Source of the DNA: Pseudomonas synxantha
Lineage (GTDB): Bacteria; Pseudomonadota; Gammaproteobacteria; Pseudomonadales; Pseudomonadaceae
Assembly (NCBI RefSeq): GCF_900105675.1
Contig: NZ_LT629786.1
Coordinates: 2,790,001 to 2,854,000, forward strand
Reading direction: 5' to 3'
Length of the DNA: 64,000 nt
Part shown: positions 34,354 to 43,663 of the stretch, in pieces
Position numbering within the stretch: the stretch's first letter is position 1
Layout: each line of letters begins with the position of its first letter
The notes under the pieces: model-generated
The model's input: only the letters and a program-made list of their open reading frames with translations
Told to the model about the DNA's origin: nothing
Databases searched by the model: none
Position numbers and translations under genes: made by a program

Positions 34354-34750
34354 ACCTCTTGCTTGCGAACTGATTGGCGCATGGCGATTAATTGAGTATT
34401 CAGTTGTGCCTTTATCCTCGGCCACAAAACATCATCCGCTCGGAACTCGTCCTGAAGGTCTGATTATCTACGAGCAGCATTTCATGGCCGTACACATTGC
34501 AGGCAACCCTCTGGCAACGACCGCAATCGCCAGACACCCAGTGGCTTATACCGGCCACTATACGTATGACGAGCGTAACGCTGTTATAACGCATCATATT
34601 CAACTCAGCACTTACGAAGCCTGGGCAAATACAGACCAATGTCGACACATTTCAATAGAGGGAAATCGGCTTCAACTACGCAGCGTGCATCCCATTATTC
34701 AGGACGATCAAGCCGTCCACGCAACGCTCGTATGGGAAAAGCAAGCCTAA
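34322..34750 (+). CDS. Lipocalin-like domain protein
   Basis: 142 residues that match the Lipocalin_5-type fold pattern: LIGAWRLIEYSVVP at the N-terminus, a GLIIYEQHFMAVHI strand, YTGHYTYDERNAVITHHI and a C-terminal HATLVWEK. No signal peptide. The start overlaps the end of the P450 gene by 32 bases, implying coupled translation. Such small proteins in biosynthetic clusters bind or cyclise hydrophobic intermediates; its partner here would be the product of the P450 or aminotransferase. Function is not established. Confidence 0.75.
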   Translation: MKPMKPSQTLKPLACELIGAWRLIEYSVVPLSSATKHHPLGTRPEGLIIYEQHFMAVHIAGNPLATTAIARHPVAYTGHYTYDERNAVITHHIQLSTYEAWANTDQCRHISIEGNRLQLRSVHPIIQDDQAVHATLVWEKQA

Positions 34751-34863
34751 CAACTCTGTTCATCTGGTGTTGACGAGTAAGGCGCGCGTTGCGCCTGATG
34801 ACTACATATCAATGCCACTCATGATCACATATCGCAACTACAAAACACGCGAGAAAACAGTGT

Positions 34864-36093
34864 ATGTTCCAACATCTGGATAATTACGCGGGCGACCTTG
34901 CGCTCGTGTTACTTGACACCTATGAGCGTGACCCCCGTGAATTCAAAGTCAATCTTGGGATCGGACTCTACTTCGACGATCAGGGCCAGATTCCCTACCT
35001 CAAAGCCGTTCAGAATGCAGCGCGCATTACCGATAACGACGAGAGCCCCTGTAGCTATTTACCCATTGAGGGGCAATCTGACTTCCGGCATGCCACACAA
35101 GCGCTCATATTTGGCAATGACCACAGTGCTTTGCATGAACGTCGGGTAGCGACCATCCAGACCCTGGGAGGCTCGGGTGCGTTGGCAATGGCTGCCAGCC
35201 TGATCAAAAACTGGTTGCCCAACAGTGCAATATGGATCAGCGATCCGTGCTGGGGGAACCATGAAGTTTTTTTCCGAAACGCCAACGTCCAGGTCTACAG
35301 CTACCCCTACTACGACCCTGTTAACAAGAAGATCGCCTTTAGCCGCCTACTGGCTGCACTCGAACGTCTTCCCGAAAAAAGCGTGGTGCTGCTGCAACCG
35401 TCCTGCCATAACCCTACAGGCTTGGACCTCAGCCGGGACCAGTGGCTGCAGGTCATCGACCTGCTTGGCCGCAAAAATTTGATACCCCTGCTGGACATGG
35501 CCTATCAGGGCTTCGGTGAAGGTCTGGATGAAGATGCGTGGGCTGTGAGGGCAATCGCCAACACAGAGATAACGGCGATCGTTGCGCAGTCGTTTTCGAA
35601 AAATTTTTCTTTGTATGGTGAACGCTGCGGTAGCGTGAATGTGGTGTGCCGAACCCAATCGGAAGCAGAGCGCGTAGTAGGCCAGCTCAAGTCTCGCGTC
35701 CTTGGCAGCTACGGCACTCCCCCGTCACGCGCGAGCCTGCTCATAACCACGATCCTTCAACACGACACACTGCGAGCACAATGGCGCCAGGAAATCTCAG
35801 AAATGCGCAATCGTATCGCCACGGTGCGCCAGCAACTCTATGACGCTCTCAGTACATTGGCGCCCTCAGTAGATTGTCGTTACCTGCTTGAGCAACGTGG
35901 CATGTTTTGCTACACCGGATTGACGCCAAGTGAGGTCGAGCACCTGCGCATTAACGAAGGTATTTACCTGCTGGATTCCGGACGCTTGTGCATGCCAGGG
36001 TTGAACAATAAAAACATCCATCACGTAGCCAAGGCGCTGGCGAGAGTGCTCAACAAACGCAGAGAAGTGACGGCATCACAACCACACTCATAA
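34864..36093 (+). CDS. Class I aminotransferase, aromatic/aspartate type (TyrB/AspC-like)
   Basis: 409 residues, PLP fold type I, subgroup I-alpha. N-terminus FQHLDNYAGDLALVLLDTYERDP and KVNLGIGLYFDDQG as in TyrB; PSCHNPTG near 180, LDMAYQGFGEG near 215, Schiff-base Lys in SFSKNFSLYGER near 246, and the active-site Arg region near the C-terminus. It transfers the amino group of an aromatic or dicarboxylic amino acid to 2-oxoglutarate. Third gene of the islet, 113 bases after the lipocalin-like gene. A housekeeping copy would be expected elsewhere, so this one is probably specialised. Confidence 0.88.
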   Translation: MFQHLDNYAGDLALVLLDTYERDPREFKVNLGIGLYFDDQGQIPYLKAVQNAARITDNDESPCSYLPIEGQSDFRHATQALIFGNDHSALHERRVATIQTLGGSGALAMAASLIKNWLPNSAIWISDPCWGNHEVFFRNANVQVYSYPYYDPVNKKIAFSRLLAALERLPEKSVVLLQPSCHNPTGLDLSRDQWLQVIDLLGRKNLIPLLDMAYQGFGEGLDEDAWAVRAIANTEITAIVAQSFSKNFSLYGERCGSVNVVCRTQSEAERVVGQLKSRVLGSYGTPPSRASLLITTILQHDTLRAQWRQEISEMRNRIATVRQQLYDALSTLAPSVDCRYLLEQRGMFCYTGLTPSEVEHLRINEGIYLLDSGRLCMPGLNNKNIHHVAKALARVLNKRREVTASQPHS

Positions 36094-36118
36094 ATATGTA
36101 TTGCAGAATCGAAGATAG

Positions 36119-36517
36119 TCAATAACTCGCGCAGCTTCGCCCGGCAGGTGTTGACGTTGCTTGATGACACCTCGGGCGAGGTCAACACCCGTCAAGCCGC
36201 CCCTGTTACGCCGCCATGTCGCCTACGTCAATTGCATGGCCGCGCCCCCAAAGGTCCAGCCGTGACCAAAAGTGTTCATTTCGTTGTTCTGCCTGATCGT
36301 GCCGGTGGGCCTGGTGGAATCCCTGGGCTGGTTCACGCCGCTGGCCTCCACGGTGGTGGGCTTCATGCTCTTGGCCATCGAACGCATCGGCACCGACCTG
36401 CAAAGCCCGTTCAACTCCAGCGAACACCAGATCCAGACGGAGAGCATCTGCGAAACCATCGAAAAGAACCTGCAGTCGATGCAGCGTGATGCCCTGGGTG
36501 CCGAGCACATCGGTTAA
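36119..36517 (+). pseudogene. Decayed partial copy of the bestrophin gene
   Basis: 36119-36250 aligns with 32127-32262 of the intact bestrophin gene and 36270-36510 aligns with 32520-32755; about 250 bases between them are deleted and the first block is frameshifted. The 3' block differs at only about a dozen positions by eye. No start codon or N-terminus remains. It marks the right border of the P450 islet. Confidence 0.85.
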
Positions 36518-36662
36518 ACCTTGCCCCTGCCCTCAAGTGCTTGCCCTTGCAGTCGATATACAAGGGTAAGCATGGGCCGCTCAGACTGCAAAACAACACA
36601 TGCGACGCTCACCGCTACCGTTTTCCCCCTTGCCAAAATTATAAATACCCGCGGGAGAAGTC

Positions 36663-38606
36663 ATGAATATCAAGCAAAAGCTGACCTGGGCGTTTGCCGC
36701 CATCGCGTGCCTGCCAGTCATCCTGGTGGCCGTCCTGGTGGTGCTGAACCTGCGCGAGGGGGCCCTGGCGAATTTTCTCGATAGCAGTGGCCGCGAAATC
36801 CGCCAGATCGACAATGGCATGAAGCAGTTCTTCGACGGCATCAGCCAGAACGTCGAGTACGTGGCCAAGGACCCGCGCGTTGTCGCGGCCAAGGGCCTCA
36901 AAAGCTATGCCGGCGCCGATGCTGCACAAATCCCGCTGACACCGACCAATCAAGAACTGCTGGCGATTTTCGACCAGTTCGCCAAGAGCCATCCGAGCAC
37001 CGCCTACCTGTCCCTGGGCTTGAAGGACGGCGGCTATGCCAGTTGGCCAGACGACACCAAGCTCACTAATTACGATCCGCGCGTACGCCCCTGGTACCAG
37101 GCCGCCATCGCCGCACCAGGCACCACCGTGCGCACTGGCGCCTATTACTGGGCGCCGGATGACGTCTCCCTGATCGGCACCGTGCACACCGTTGCCGACG
37201 CCAGCGGCAATATCCTCGGCGTGGTCGGCCTGGATGTGTCGCTCAAGCAGCTGACCGAGCTGGTCCGCAACATCAAGCTGGGCGACAGTGGCTACCTGAT
37301 GCTGGTGGAAGCCAACGGCAACGTGCTGGTCGACCCCAGCGATGCCAAGCACAACTTCAAGCCGCTGGCAGACTTGGGCGCCAACTACGCCGAATTGGCC
37401 AAGCGTGGCGACGGCGTGAGCCAGATCGACATCGACGGCGTGCCGTACATGGCCAACGTGGTCAGCTCCCAAGGGCTGGGCTGGCGTTTTATCGGTTTGA
37501 TCAAGCGCGACGAAGTCATGGCCGGCGCCACCCGCCTGACCTGGTTGATCGCAGGCATCGCGGCGATCCTCGCCCTGGTGTTCGCGATAGTCGGCGCAAG
37601 CTTTGCCCGAGTGATCGTGCGGCCGATTCGCGGCGTGGCCGACGGCCTGCAGGAGATCGCCGAAGGCGAAGGCGACCTCACCCGCCAACTCAAGGTCCAG
37701 GGCAAGGATGAAACCGCCAGCCTGGCGGGTTGGTTCAACCAGTTCCTGGGCGTGATCGCACAACTGGTGCAGCGCATCGGCAATGCCTCCTCCGACCTGC
37801 AAACCGCTGCCGCCGACACCAGCGAAGTGGCGCGCAACATGAATCAGGCCGCCGGGCGCCAACGTGAAGCCGTGGAACTGGTCAGCACCGCGTTCAACGA
37901 AATGGTGGCCACCGCCAACGAAGTGGCGCGCTCATGCAGCGCGGCAGCGACGAGCGCCGATGAAGGCTACCGCGATGTCCACAACGGCCAGCAACATATC
38001 GGCGAAGCCACCACCAGCGTGCACAAACTGAGCGCGGACCTGCAGAAGTCGACCCAGACCATGGAGTTGCTCGAACAGGACAGCAAGAACATCAACACCA
38101 TCCTCGACACGATCCGTTCCATCGCCGAACAGACCAACCTGCTGGCCCTCAACGCCGCCATCGAAGCTGCGCGGGCCGGCGACCAGGGCCGCGGCTTTGC
38201 CGTGGTGGCCGATGAGGTTCGCGCCCTGGCCCGTCGCACTGCCGACTCCACCGGCGAAATCGACAGCCTGCTCGGCAACCTTGCCCGCCGCACCCAGGAA
38301 GTCACCCAGCAGATGCAGGGCAGCCTGCTGGTGTCCCACGCCAGCGTCGAGCGCATCCAACAGGCCCGCGACAGCTTCGACAAGATCCGTGGCTCGGTGG
38401 ACTCGATTCGCGACCAGAACACTCAGATCGCCACCGCCGCCGAGGAGCAGCACCAAGTGGCCGAGGAGATCAACCGCCACATCGCGCAGATCCATGCCGA
38501 TGCGCAACTGGTCGAAGAGTTCGCCCACTCGGCGCAGACCGGATCTGGCCGATTGACGGATATCTCCGGGCAACTCAAGGGTCTGGTCGGTCGCTTCAAG
38601 TTCTGA
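36663..38606 (+). CDS. Methyl-accepting chemotaxis protein with dCache sensor
   Basis: 647 residues. N-terminal membrane helix (8-30), a periplasmic dCache_1-type sensor (about 35-275, with [12 protein letters not shown] and [14 protein letters not shown]), second membrane helix (about 285-310), HAMP domain (about 310-365) and the cytoplasmic signalling hairpin with the conserved tip [20 protein letters not shown]. It senses a small-molecule ligand, possibly an amino acid or organic acid, and controls CheA. GGGAGAAG-type ribosome site upstream. A strong terminator follows, so it is monocistronic. Confidence 0.93.
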   Translation: MNIKQKLTWAFAAIACLPVILVAVLVVLNLREGALANFLDSSGREIRQIDNGMKQFFDGISQNVEYVAKDPRVVAAKGLKSYAGADAAQIPLTPTNQELLAIFDQFAKSHPSTAYLSLGLKDGGYASWPDDTKLTNYDPRVRPWYQAAIAAPGTTVRTGAYYWAPDDVSLIGTVHTVADASGNILGVVGLDVSLKQLTELVRNIKLGDSGYLMLVEANGNVLVDPSDAKHNFKPLADLGANYAELAKRGDGVSQIDIDGVPYMANVVSSQGLGWRFIGLIKRDEVMAGATRLTWLIAGIAAILALVFAIVGASFARVIVRPIRGVADGLQEIAEGEGDLTRQLKVQGKDETASLAGWFNQFLGVIAQLVQRIGNASSDLQTAAADTSEVARNMNQAAGRQREAVELVSTAFNEMVATANEVARSCSAAATSADEGYRDVHNGQQHIGEATTSVHKLSADLQKSTQTMELLEQDSKNINTILDTIRSIAEQTNLLALNAAIEAARAGDQGRGFAVVADEVRALARRTADSTGEIDSLLGNLARRTQEVTQQMQGSLLVSHASVERIQQARDSFDKIRGSVDSIRDQNTQIATAAEEQHQVAEEINRHIAQIHADAQLVEEFAHSAQTGSGRLTDISGQLKGLVGRFKF

Positions 38607-38625
38607 CCCAGGTACTGGCCCACTC

Positions 38626-38660
38626 AAGCCGCTTGCGCCTTTTGGCGCAAGCGGCTTTTT
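38626..38660 (+). terminator. Rho-independent terminator after the chemoreceptor gene
   Basis: AAGCCGCTTGCGCC (38626-38639) pairs perfectly with 38644-38657 around TTTT, and a T run follows. 20 bases after the stop codon. Confidence 0.93.
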
Positions 38661-38777
38661 GCTGTCTGGGATAATCGCAGGATTTGTAAGAGTGCATTAC
38701 CGAGCTAAATGTACTAACTGGTTACTTATCTTGCTAAAATCCGGCCCCTGCCTTTCCTCACTCGAGTCCTGATCGAC

Positions 38778-41186
38778 ATGAAACGAGCATCGCGCGCCGC
38801 TGGCGCCTCTAGATTTTTACTGCTGGGCCTGGGCGTCATCATCGCCCTGCTCGGCCTCGCGCTGGCCATCGGCGGCGTCAAACTGGTGAGCCTGGGAGGC
38901 TCCTGGTACTTCCTGATCGGCGGCGCGGTCATGGCGATTGCAGGGCTGTTGCTCGCTTGTCGCAAACCGGCCGGCGCCTGGCTGTTCGCGGCCTTCCTGG
39001 TCGGCACGGCCATCTGGGCCATAGCGGATGTAGGGCTGGTGTTCTGGCCGCTGTTCTCGCGACTGTTCATGTTCGCGGTCATCGGTATGGTGGTAGCACT
39101 GGTTTACCCGCTGCTCGTCAACCAACGTGCGCGGGGTGCCTATGGCGTCGCCGCCGTGTTGGCCGTGGGCGTAGCGGTAGCGGCAGGCAATATGTTTGTC
39201 GCCCACCCGAGCGTGGCGCCCACCGGCGCTGGCCCGGGCATCACCCCGGTAGCTGCGGCCGATGCGCAGAAAGACTGGGCGCACTACGGCAATACCGAAG
39301 GTGGCAGCCGTTTCGCCGCGCTGGACCAGATCAATCGCGACAACATCGACAAGCTCAAGGTCGCCTGGACCTATCATACCGGCGACGTGGCCCTCAGCGA
39401 TGGCAACGGTGCCGAAGACCAGCTGACGCCATTGCAGATCGGCAACAAAGTGTTTATCTGCACCCCGCACAACAACTTGATCGCCCTGGATGCCGACACC
39501 GGTAAAGAGCTGTGGAAGAACGAGGTCAACGCTAAATCGGCGGTCTGGCAGCGTTGCCGGGGCATGGCGTATTTCGACGCCACTGCACCCATTGCCCAAC
39601 CTACCCAACCCAACAGTTCGCCGATCATTGGCGCCAGCGTGCCGGCCGGCGCGCAGTGCCAGCGTCGCTTGCTGACCAACACCATCGATGCACGCCTGAT
39701 TGCTGTAGATGCCGACACCGGCAAGTTCTGCGAAGACTTTGGCACCCATGGCCAGGTTGACCTGAAAGCCGGCCTGGGCAATGTGCCGGACAGCTACTAC
39801 CAGCTGTCCTCGGCGCCGCTGATTGCCGGCACCACCGTGGTGGTCGGTGGCCGCGTCGCCGATAACGTCCAGACCGACATGCCCGGCGGCGTGATCCGTG
39901 GTTTCGACGTAATCAGCGGCCAGATGCGCTGGGCGTTCGACCCGGGCAACCCTGAGGACAAGCAAGCTCCGACGGGCGACAGCACCTACGTGCGCAGCAC
40001 CCCGAACAGCTGGGCACCGATGTCCTACGACCCGCAGATGAACACGGTCTTCCTGCCGATGGGCAGCTCGTCCACCGATATATACGGCGTCGAGCGCACC
40101 GCTCTCAACCACAAATATGGCGCTTCAGTACTGGCGCTCGACGCCTCCACCGGTGCTGAAAAATGGGTGTACCAGACCGTCCACAATGACCTCTGGGACT
40201 TCGACCTGCCGATGCAACCCAGCCTGATCGACTTCACTCCGCCAGGCAGCGACAAGGCAGTACCGGCCGTGGTGATCGGCACCAAGGCCGGGCAGATCTA
40301 CGTGCTCGACCGTGCCACCGGCAAGCCGTTGACCGACGTGCAGGAAGTGCCGGTCAAGGCCGCCAACATTCCCAACGAGCCTTATTCCCCAACCCAGCCC
40401 AAATCCGTGGGCATGCCGCAGATCGGCGCGCAGACCCTGACCGAATCGGACATGTGGGGCGCCACCCCGTATGACCAGTTGTTGTGCCGCATCGACTTCA
40501 AGGGCATGCGCTACGACGGCCTGTACACAGCACCAGGCACCGATAAATCCCTGAGCTTCCCGGGCTCCCTGGGTGGCATGAACTGGGGCAGCATCTCCAC
40601 CGACCCGGTGCACGGTTTTATCTTCGTCAATGACATGCGCCTGGGCCTGTGGATCCAGATGGTACCGTCGCAGAACAAGGCGCAGGCCTCCTCCGGTGGC
40701 GAAGCACTGAACACCGGCATGGGCGCCGTGCCGCTCAAGGGCACGCCATATGCGGTGAACAAGAACCGCTTCCTGTCGGTGGCCGGCATCCCTTGCCAGG
40801 CACCGCCGTTCGGCACCTTGACCGCTATCGACATGAAGACGCAAAAGGTCGCCTGGCAAGTACCGGTGGGCACCGTTGAAGACACAGGGCCGCTGGGCAT
40901 CCGCATGCACCTGCCGATCAAGGTGGGCTTGCCGACCCTGGGCGGTACGCTGTCGACACAAGGTGGCCTGATCTTCATCGCCGGTACCCAGGATTTCTAC
41001 CTGCGCGCCTTCAACAGCGGCAACGGCGATGAAATCTGGAAAGCCCGCCTGCCGGTCGGCAGCCAGGGTGGGCCGATGACCTATATGTCGCCGAAAACCG
41101 GCAAGCAGTACATCGTGGTCACCGCCGGTGGCGCACGCCAGTCCACCGACCGTGGCGACTACGTGATTGCCTACGCCCTGCCGTAA
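38778..41186 (+). CDS. gcd: PQQ-dependent membrane glucose dehydrogenase
   Basis: 802 residues. Five N-terminal membrane helices (about 10-140) anchor a periplasmic eight-bladed PQQ propeller: DWAHYGNTEGGSRFAALDQI, WTYHTGDVALSD, TCTPHNN-type ICTPHNNLIALDA, and a C-terminal VTAGGARQSTDRGDYVIAYALP. It oxidises glucose to gluconate in the periplasm and passes electrons to ubiquinone. Length matches Pseudomonas/E. coli Gcd. It is followed by an OprB porin gene, the usual partner for glucose entry. Confidence 0.95.
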   Translation: MKRASRAAGASRFLLLGLGVIIALLGLALAIGGVKLVSLGGSWYFLIGGAVMAIAGLLLACRKPAGAWLFAAFLVGTAIWAIADVGLVFWPLFSRLFMFAVIGMVVALVYPLLVNQRARGAYGVAAVLAVGVAVAAGNMFVAHPSVAPTGAGPGITPVAAADAQKDWAHYGNTEGGSRFAALDQINRDNIDKLKVAWTYHTGDVALSDGNGAEDQLTPLQIGNKVFICTPHNNLIALDADTGKELWKNEVNAKSAVWQRCRGMAYFDATAPIAQPTQPNSSPIIGASVPAGAQCQRRLLTNTIDARLIAVDADTGKFCEDFGTHGQVDLKAGLGNVPDSYYQLSSAPLIAGTTVVVGGRVADNVQTDMPGGVIRGFDVISGQMRWAFDPGNPEDKQAPTGDSTYVRSTPNSWAPMSYDPQMNTVFLPMGSSSTDIYGVERTALNHKYGASVLALDASTGAEKWVYQTVHNDLWDFDLPMQPSLIDFTPPGSDKAVPAVVIGTKAGQIYVLDRATGKPLTDVQEVPVKAANIPNEPYSPTQPKSVGMPQIGAQTLTESDMWGATPYDQLLCRIDFKGMRYDGLYTAPGTDKSLSFPGSLGGMNWGSISTDPVHGFIFVNDMRLGLWIQMVPSQNKAQASSGGEALNTGMGAVPLKGTPYAVNKNRFLSVAGIPCQAPPFGTLTAIDMKTQKVAWQVPVGTVEDTGPLGIRMHLPIKVGLPTLGGTLSTQGGLIFIAGTQDFYLRAFNSGNGDEIWKARLPVGSQGGPMTYMSPKTGKQYIVVTAGGARQSTDRGDYVIAYALP

Positions 41187-41197
41187 CCCCTCTGTTC

Positions 41198-41219
41198 GCG
41201 CGGTGCTCCGGCACCGCGC
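41198..41219 (+). other. Intercistronic hairpin between gcd and oprB
   Basis: GCGCGGTGC pairs with GCACCGCGC around TCCG. No T run follows, so it is more likely an mRNA-stability or partial-attenuation element than a terminator. Confidence 0.5.
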
Positions 41220-41240
41220 TCTGTGCCTGGAACCCTGCGC

Positions 41241-42506
41241 ATGACCCCTACTTCTCATACCTCCTTTGGCCGCCTGGTGCTGGGCCTGGCCCTGGCTGCC
41301 GCCCTGCCCGCTCAAGCCGACGACACTACCCTGACCGGCGACTGGGGCGGCCTGCGTCGCGAACTCGACGCACAAGGTGTGCGATTAACTGGCGACTACA
41401 GCGGCGAGACCGCCTACAACGCCCACGGCGGCCAGCATCGCTCGGCGCGCTACTCGCAAAACCTCAAGCTCGGCGTGCAGTTCGACCTGGGCAAGCTCTA
41501 CGGTTTCAACAATGGCGACCGTATCCAGCTGACCATCAATGACCGCCGCGGCAACAGTGCCTCCGCGGATCTGGTCGGCAACCGCCTGCCGATCCAGGAA
41601 AACTACGGCGGCCTCTACACCCGCCTCACCGAGCTGAGCTACGAGCGCACGCTGTTCACCCCCGCGCTGAATGTGAAGCTCGGCTATATGGCCATGGGCA
41701 ACGACCTGGGCGGCCTGGACAGCGGCATCCTGTGCAACTTCATGAACGCCGGTTTCTGCGGGCATCCGCTGAACATGTCCGGCGGCAGCGGTTGGGCCAA
41801 CTACCCGAATGCGCACTTGGGCGCACGGGTGAAATATGACTTTTCGCCAAACTGGCAGCTGCGCGTGGCGGCGTTCAATGTCGACCCTTCCAGTAACGGC
41901 AACGCCAGCCGCGCCTGGCATGTGGGCCCCAAGCACACCACCGGTACCGTGGTGCCTATCGAGCTGATCTACAAGCACGCAGGCGCCCTGCCGGGTGAAT
42001 ACAAGCTGGGCTATTACTACGACAGCTCTGATGTGAAGCGCATCGGCAGCAATAAGAAAGTCAGCGGCCGTGGTGGCCACTACCTGCTGATCGATCAGGC
42101 CGTGTGGGCTTCCGAGTCATCGGAAGGTCGCAGCCTGCACGCCTTTGGCCAGTACTCCGCCGCCAGCGAAGCGGCGTCGCCATTCACCAAGTGGTATGGC
42201 GCGGGTGTGGTGCTGTACAAGCCATTCGAAGGCCGCCCGCGGGATACGGTCGCCCTGGGTTATGGCCGTGCGGTGCCCAACCCCCGCAGCCGCGATGTGC
42301 AGGAGCTGGCGGCGTTCAACGCAGGCACGGCCTACCCGGACCTGGACACGGCCGAACAGCTGATCGAACTCAGTTATGGCTACCAGGCCACGCCATGGCT
42401 GACCCTGCGCCCGGATGTGCAATACATCATCGAGCCGGGGGCGTTTTCCGGTGACAACATCGACAACGCACTGGTGCTGGGCCTGCAGGTCAAAGCGGTG
42501 TTCTGA
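41241..42506 (+). CDS. oprB: Carbohydrate-selective porin, OprB family
   Basis: About 421 residues. Signal peptide ending AALPAQA, then LTGDWGGLRRELDAQGVRLTGDYSGE typical of OprB, a 16-strand barrel, and C-terminal LQVKAVF with terminal Phe. It admits glucose and related sugars through the outer membrane. ATG at 41241 starts the signal peptide; a GTG six codons upstream also opens the frame. It lies 54 bases after gcd and is probably co-transcribed. Confidence 0.92.
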   Translation: MTPTSHTSFGRLVLGLALAAALPAQADDTTLTGDWGGLRRELDAQGVRLTGDYSGETAYNAHGGQHRSARYSQNLKLGVQFDLGKLYGFNNGDRIQLTINDRRGNSASADLVGNRLPIQENYGGLYTRLTELSYERTLFTPALNVKLGYMAMGNDLGGLDSGILCNFMNAGFCGHPLNMSGGSGWANYPNAHLGARVKYDFSPNWQLRVAAFNVDPSSNGNASRAWHVGPKHTTGTVVPIELIYKHAGALPGEYKLGYYYDSSDVKRIGSNKKVSGRGGHYLLIDQAVWASESSEGRSLHAFGQYSAASEAASPFTKWYGAGVVLYKPFEGRPRDTVALGYGRAVPNPRSRDVQELAAFNAGTAYPDLDTAEQLIELSYGYQATPWLTLRPDVQYIIEPGAFSGDNIDNALVLGLQVKAVF

Positions 42507-42515
42507 GCGGCGGCG

Positions 42516-43499
42516 TCAGCCGGCGCCCAAGGATTTGCCACGGCCACCGTTCTTGAGCATCGACGGGTTGATCCCGAACTGCTTGCGAAACGCCGTGGCG
42601 AAATGACTGGCGTTGGCATAACCGAGATCCGAGGCGACGCGCATCACCGATTCATCGCCGTTCATCAAGCGGCTGCGCGCCTGGATCATGCGCATCTGCT
42701 GGAACACTCCGTAGACGCTGTTGGAAAACAGTTGGCGAAACCCGCGGGTAAGCTTGGGCTGGCTCAAGCCGGATTCGCGGGCCAGCTCCGACAGGCTCGG
42801 CGCCTTGCCAAGATCCTCAAGCAAACGATCCCGAGCCCGCACCAGCCGCTGGCGGTCAGTGTGGCTGACCCGGCAGGTGCACTCAGCGTCCTGGCGTGCC
42901 TGCAGGAACAGGCTCACCAGCGTGACACTTTGCCCGTATAACCACAGGCTGCTGCGTGGCTGGGCCGGTGGCAGGCTGGTGCCTTGATCCATGGCCAGGC
43001 CAAGCATGTGCGCAGTGGCGCTCATTTCACCGCTGCGATGGCCGTACAAAAAGCAATGCTCGCAGGCCAGTGCCTTATTCAGCAGCGGGTCGAGTTTCAG
43101 CTCCCACTGGGCCAGCAGCTCGGGGCGAATCATGACGGTGATGTTGTCGATCTCGCCGTGCTGGTGATAAAGGCCATGGCGGCAGCGGCCATAGCTGATG
43201 CTGCCCGCGCCTTCGTCAATCGCGTAGCGCCGTTGCCGACGCCCATCGCGAAAGCTGCACGCGGCCTTGCCTTTGAGCAGGTTGGTGAAGCTGAAGTGAA
43301 TACATTCGCTGTCGTCCTGCAACGGCAGTTCCACCGGCTGCTCGAACGTACTTTGCCAACGCACGATATCCAGGCCCTCCTGCAGCGTCATGCGGGTGAC
43401 CCGGCAATGCGCCCCTGGCCCGAGATCGCTTCCATACCCTCCCGTAATGATTCGCGAGACCGGCATCGGCTCCCCTGCGCCTCCTTGAACGGCTGACAT
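42516..43499 (-). CDS. AraC-family regulator, PchR-like
   Basis: 327 residues. The N-terminal ligand-sensing part (about 10-200) is followed by two helix-turn-helix motifs (about 225-320) with PSLSELARESGLSQPKLTRGFRQLF and RVASDLGYANASHFATAFRKQFG (each a known PchR-type pattern). PchR proteins activate siderophore synthesis and receptor genes when bound to the ferri-siderophore. AGGAG lies eight bases before the ATG. It is divergent from a TonB receptor gene with a Fur box between, so it is the likely activator of the metallophore cluster to its right. Confidence 0.88.
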   Translation of the reverse strand: MSAVQGGAGEPMPVSRIITGGYGSDLGPGAHCRVTRMTLQEGLDIVRWQSTFEQPVELPLQDDSECIHFSFTNLLKGKAACSFRDGRRQRRYAIDEGAGSISYGRCRHGLYHQHGEIDNITVMIRPELLAQWELKLDPLLNKALACEHCFLYGHRSGEMSATAHMLGLAMDQGTSLPPAQPRSSLWLYGQSVTLVSLFLQARQDAECTCRVSHTDRQRLVRARDRLLEDLGKAPSLSELARESGLSQPKLTRGFRQLFSNSVYGVFQQMRMIQARSRLMNGDESVMRVASDLGYANASHFATAFRKQFGINPSMLKNGGRGKSLGAG

Positions 43500-43558
43500 C
43501 GTAAATCTCCTGGCTGACCGGATACGGCTCGAATCAGATCACATCGGGGTAGATGTGC

Positions 43559-43577
43559 GCAATTGATAATTATTAGC
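43559..43577. promoter_or_regulatory. Fur box between the PchR-like and TonB receptor genes
   Basis: GCAATTGATAATTATTAGC agrees with the 19-base consensus GATAATGATAATCATTATC at 14 positions. It is 86 bases before the receptor ATG and 60 bases from the regulator ATG. Confidence 0.7.
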
Positions 43578-43663
43578 ATTTGGCGCGCCGCAAACGCTGC
43601 GCCAAACCGCCGCTGCCCCTGTGCACCGCGCGCCGATTAGCATTCATCAGTCAAGGTCCCATC

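Noticed and set aside
36148..36489. A 113-residue protein in the bestrophin remnant
   Set aside because: It reads the wrong frame of a deleted, frameshifted bestrophin copy.
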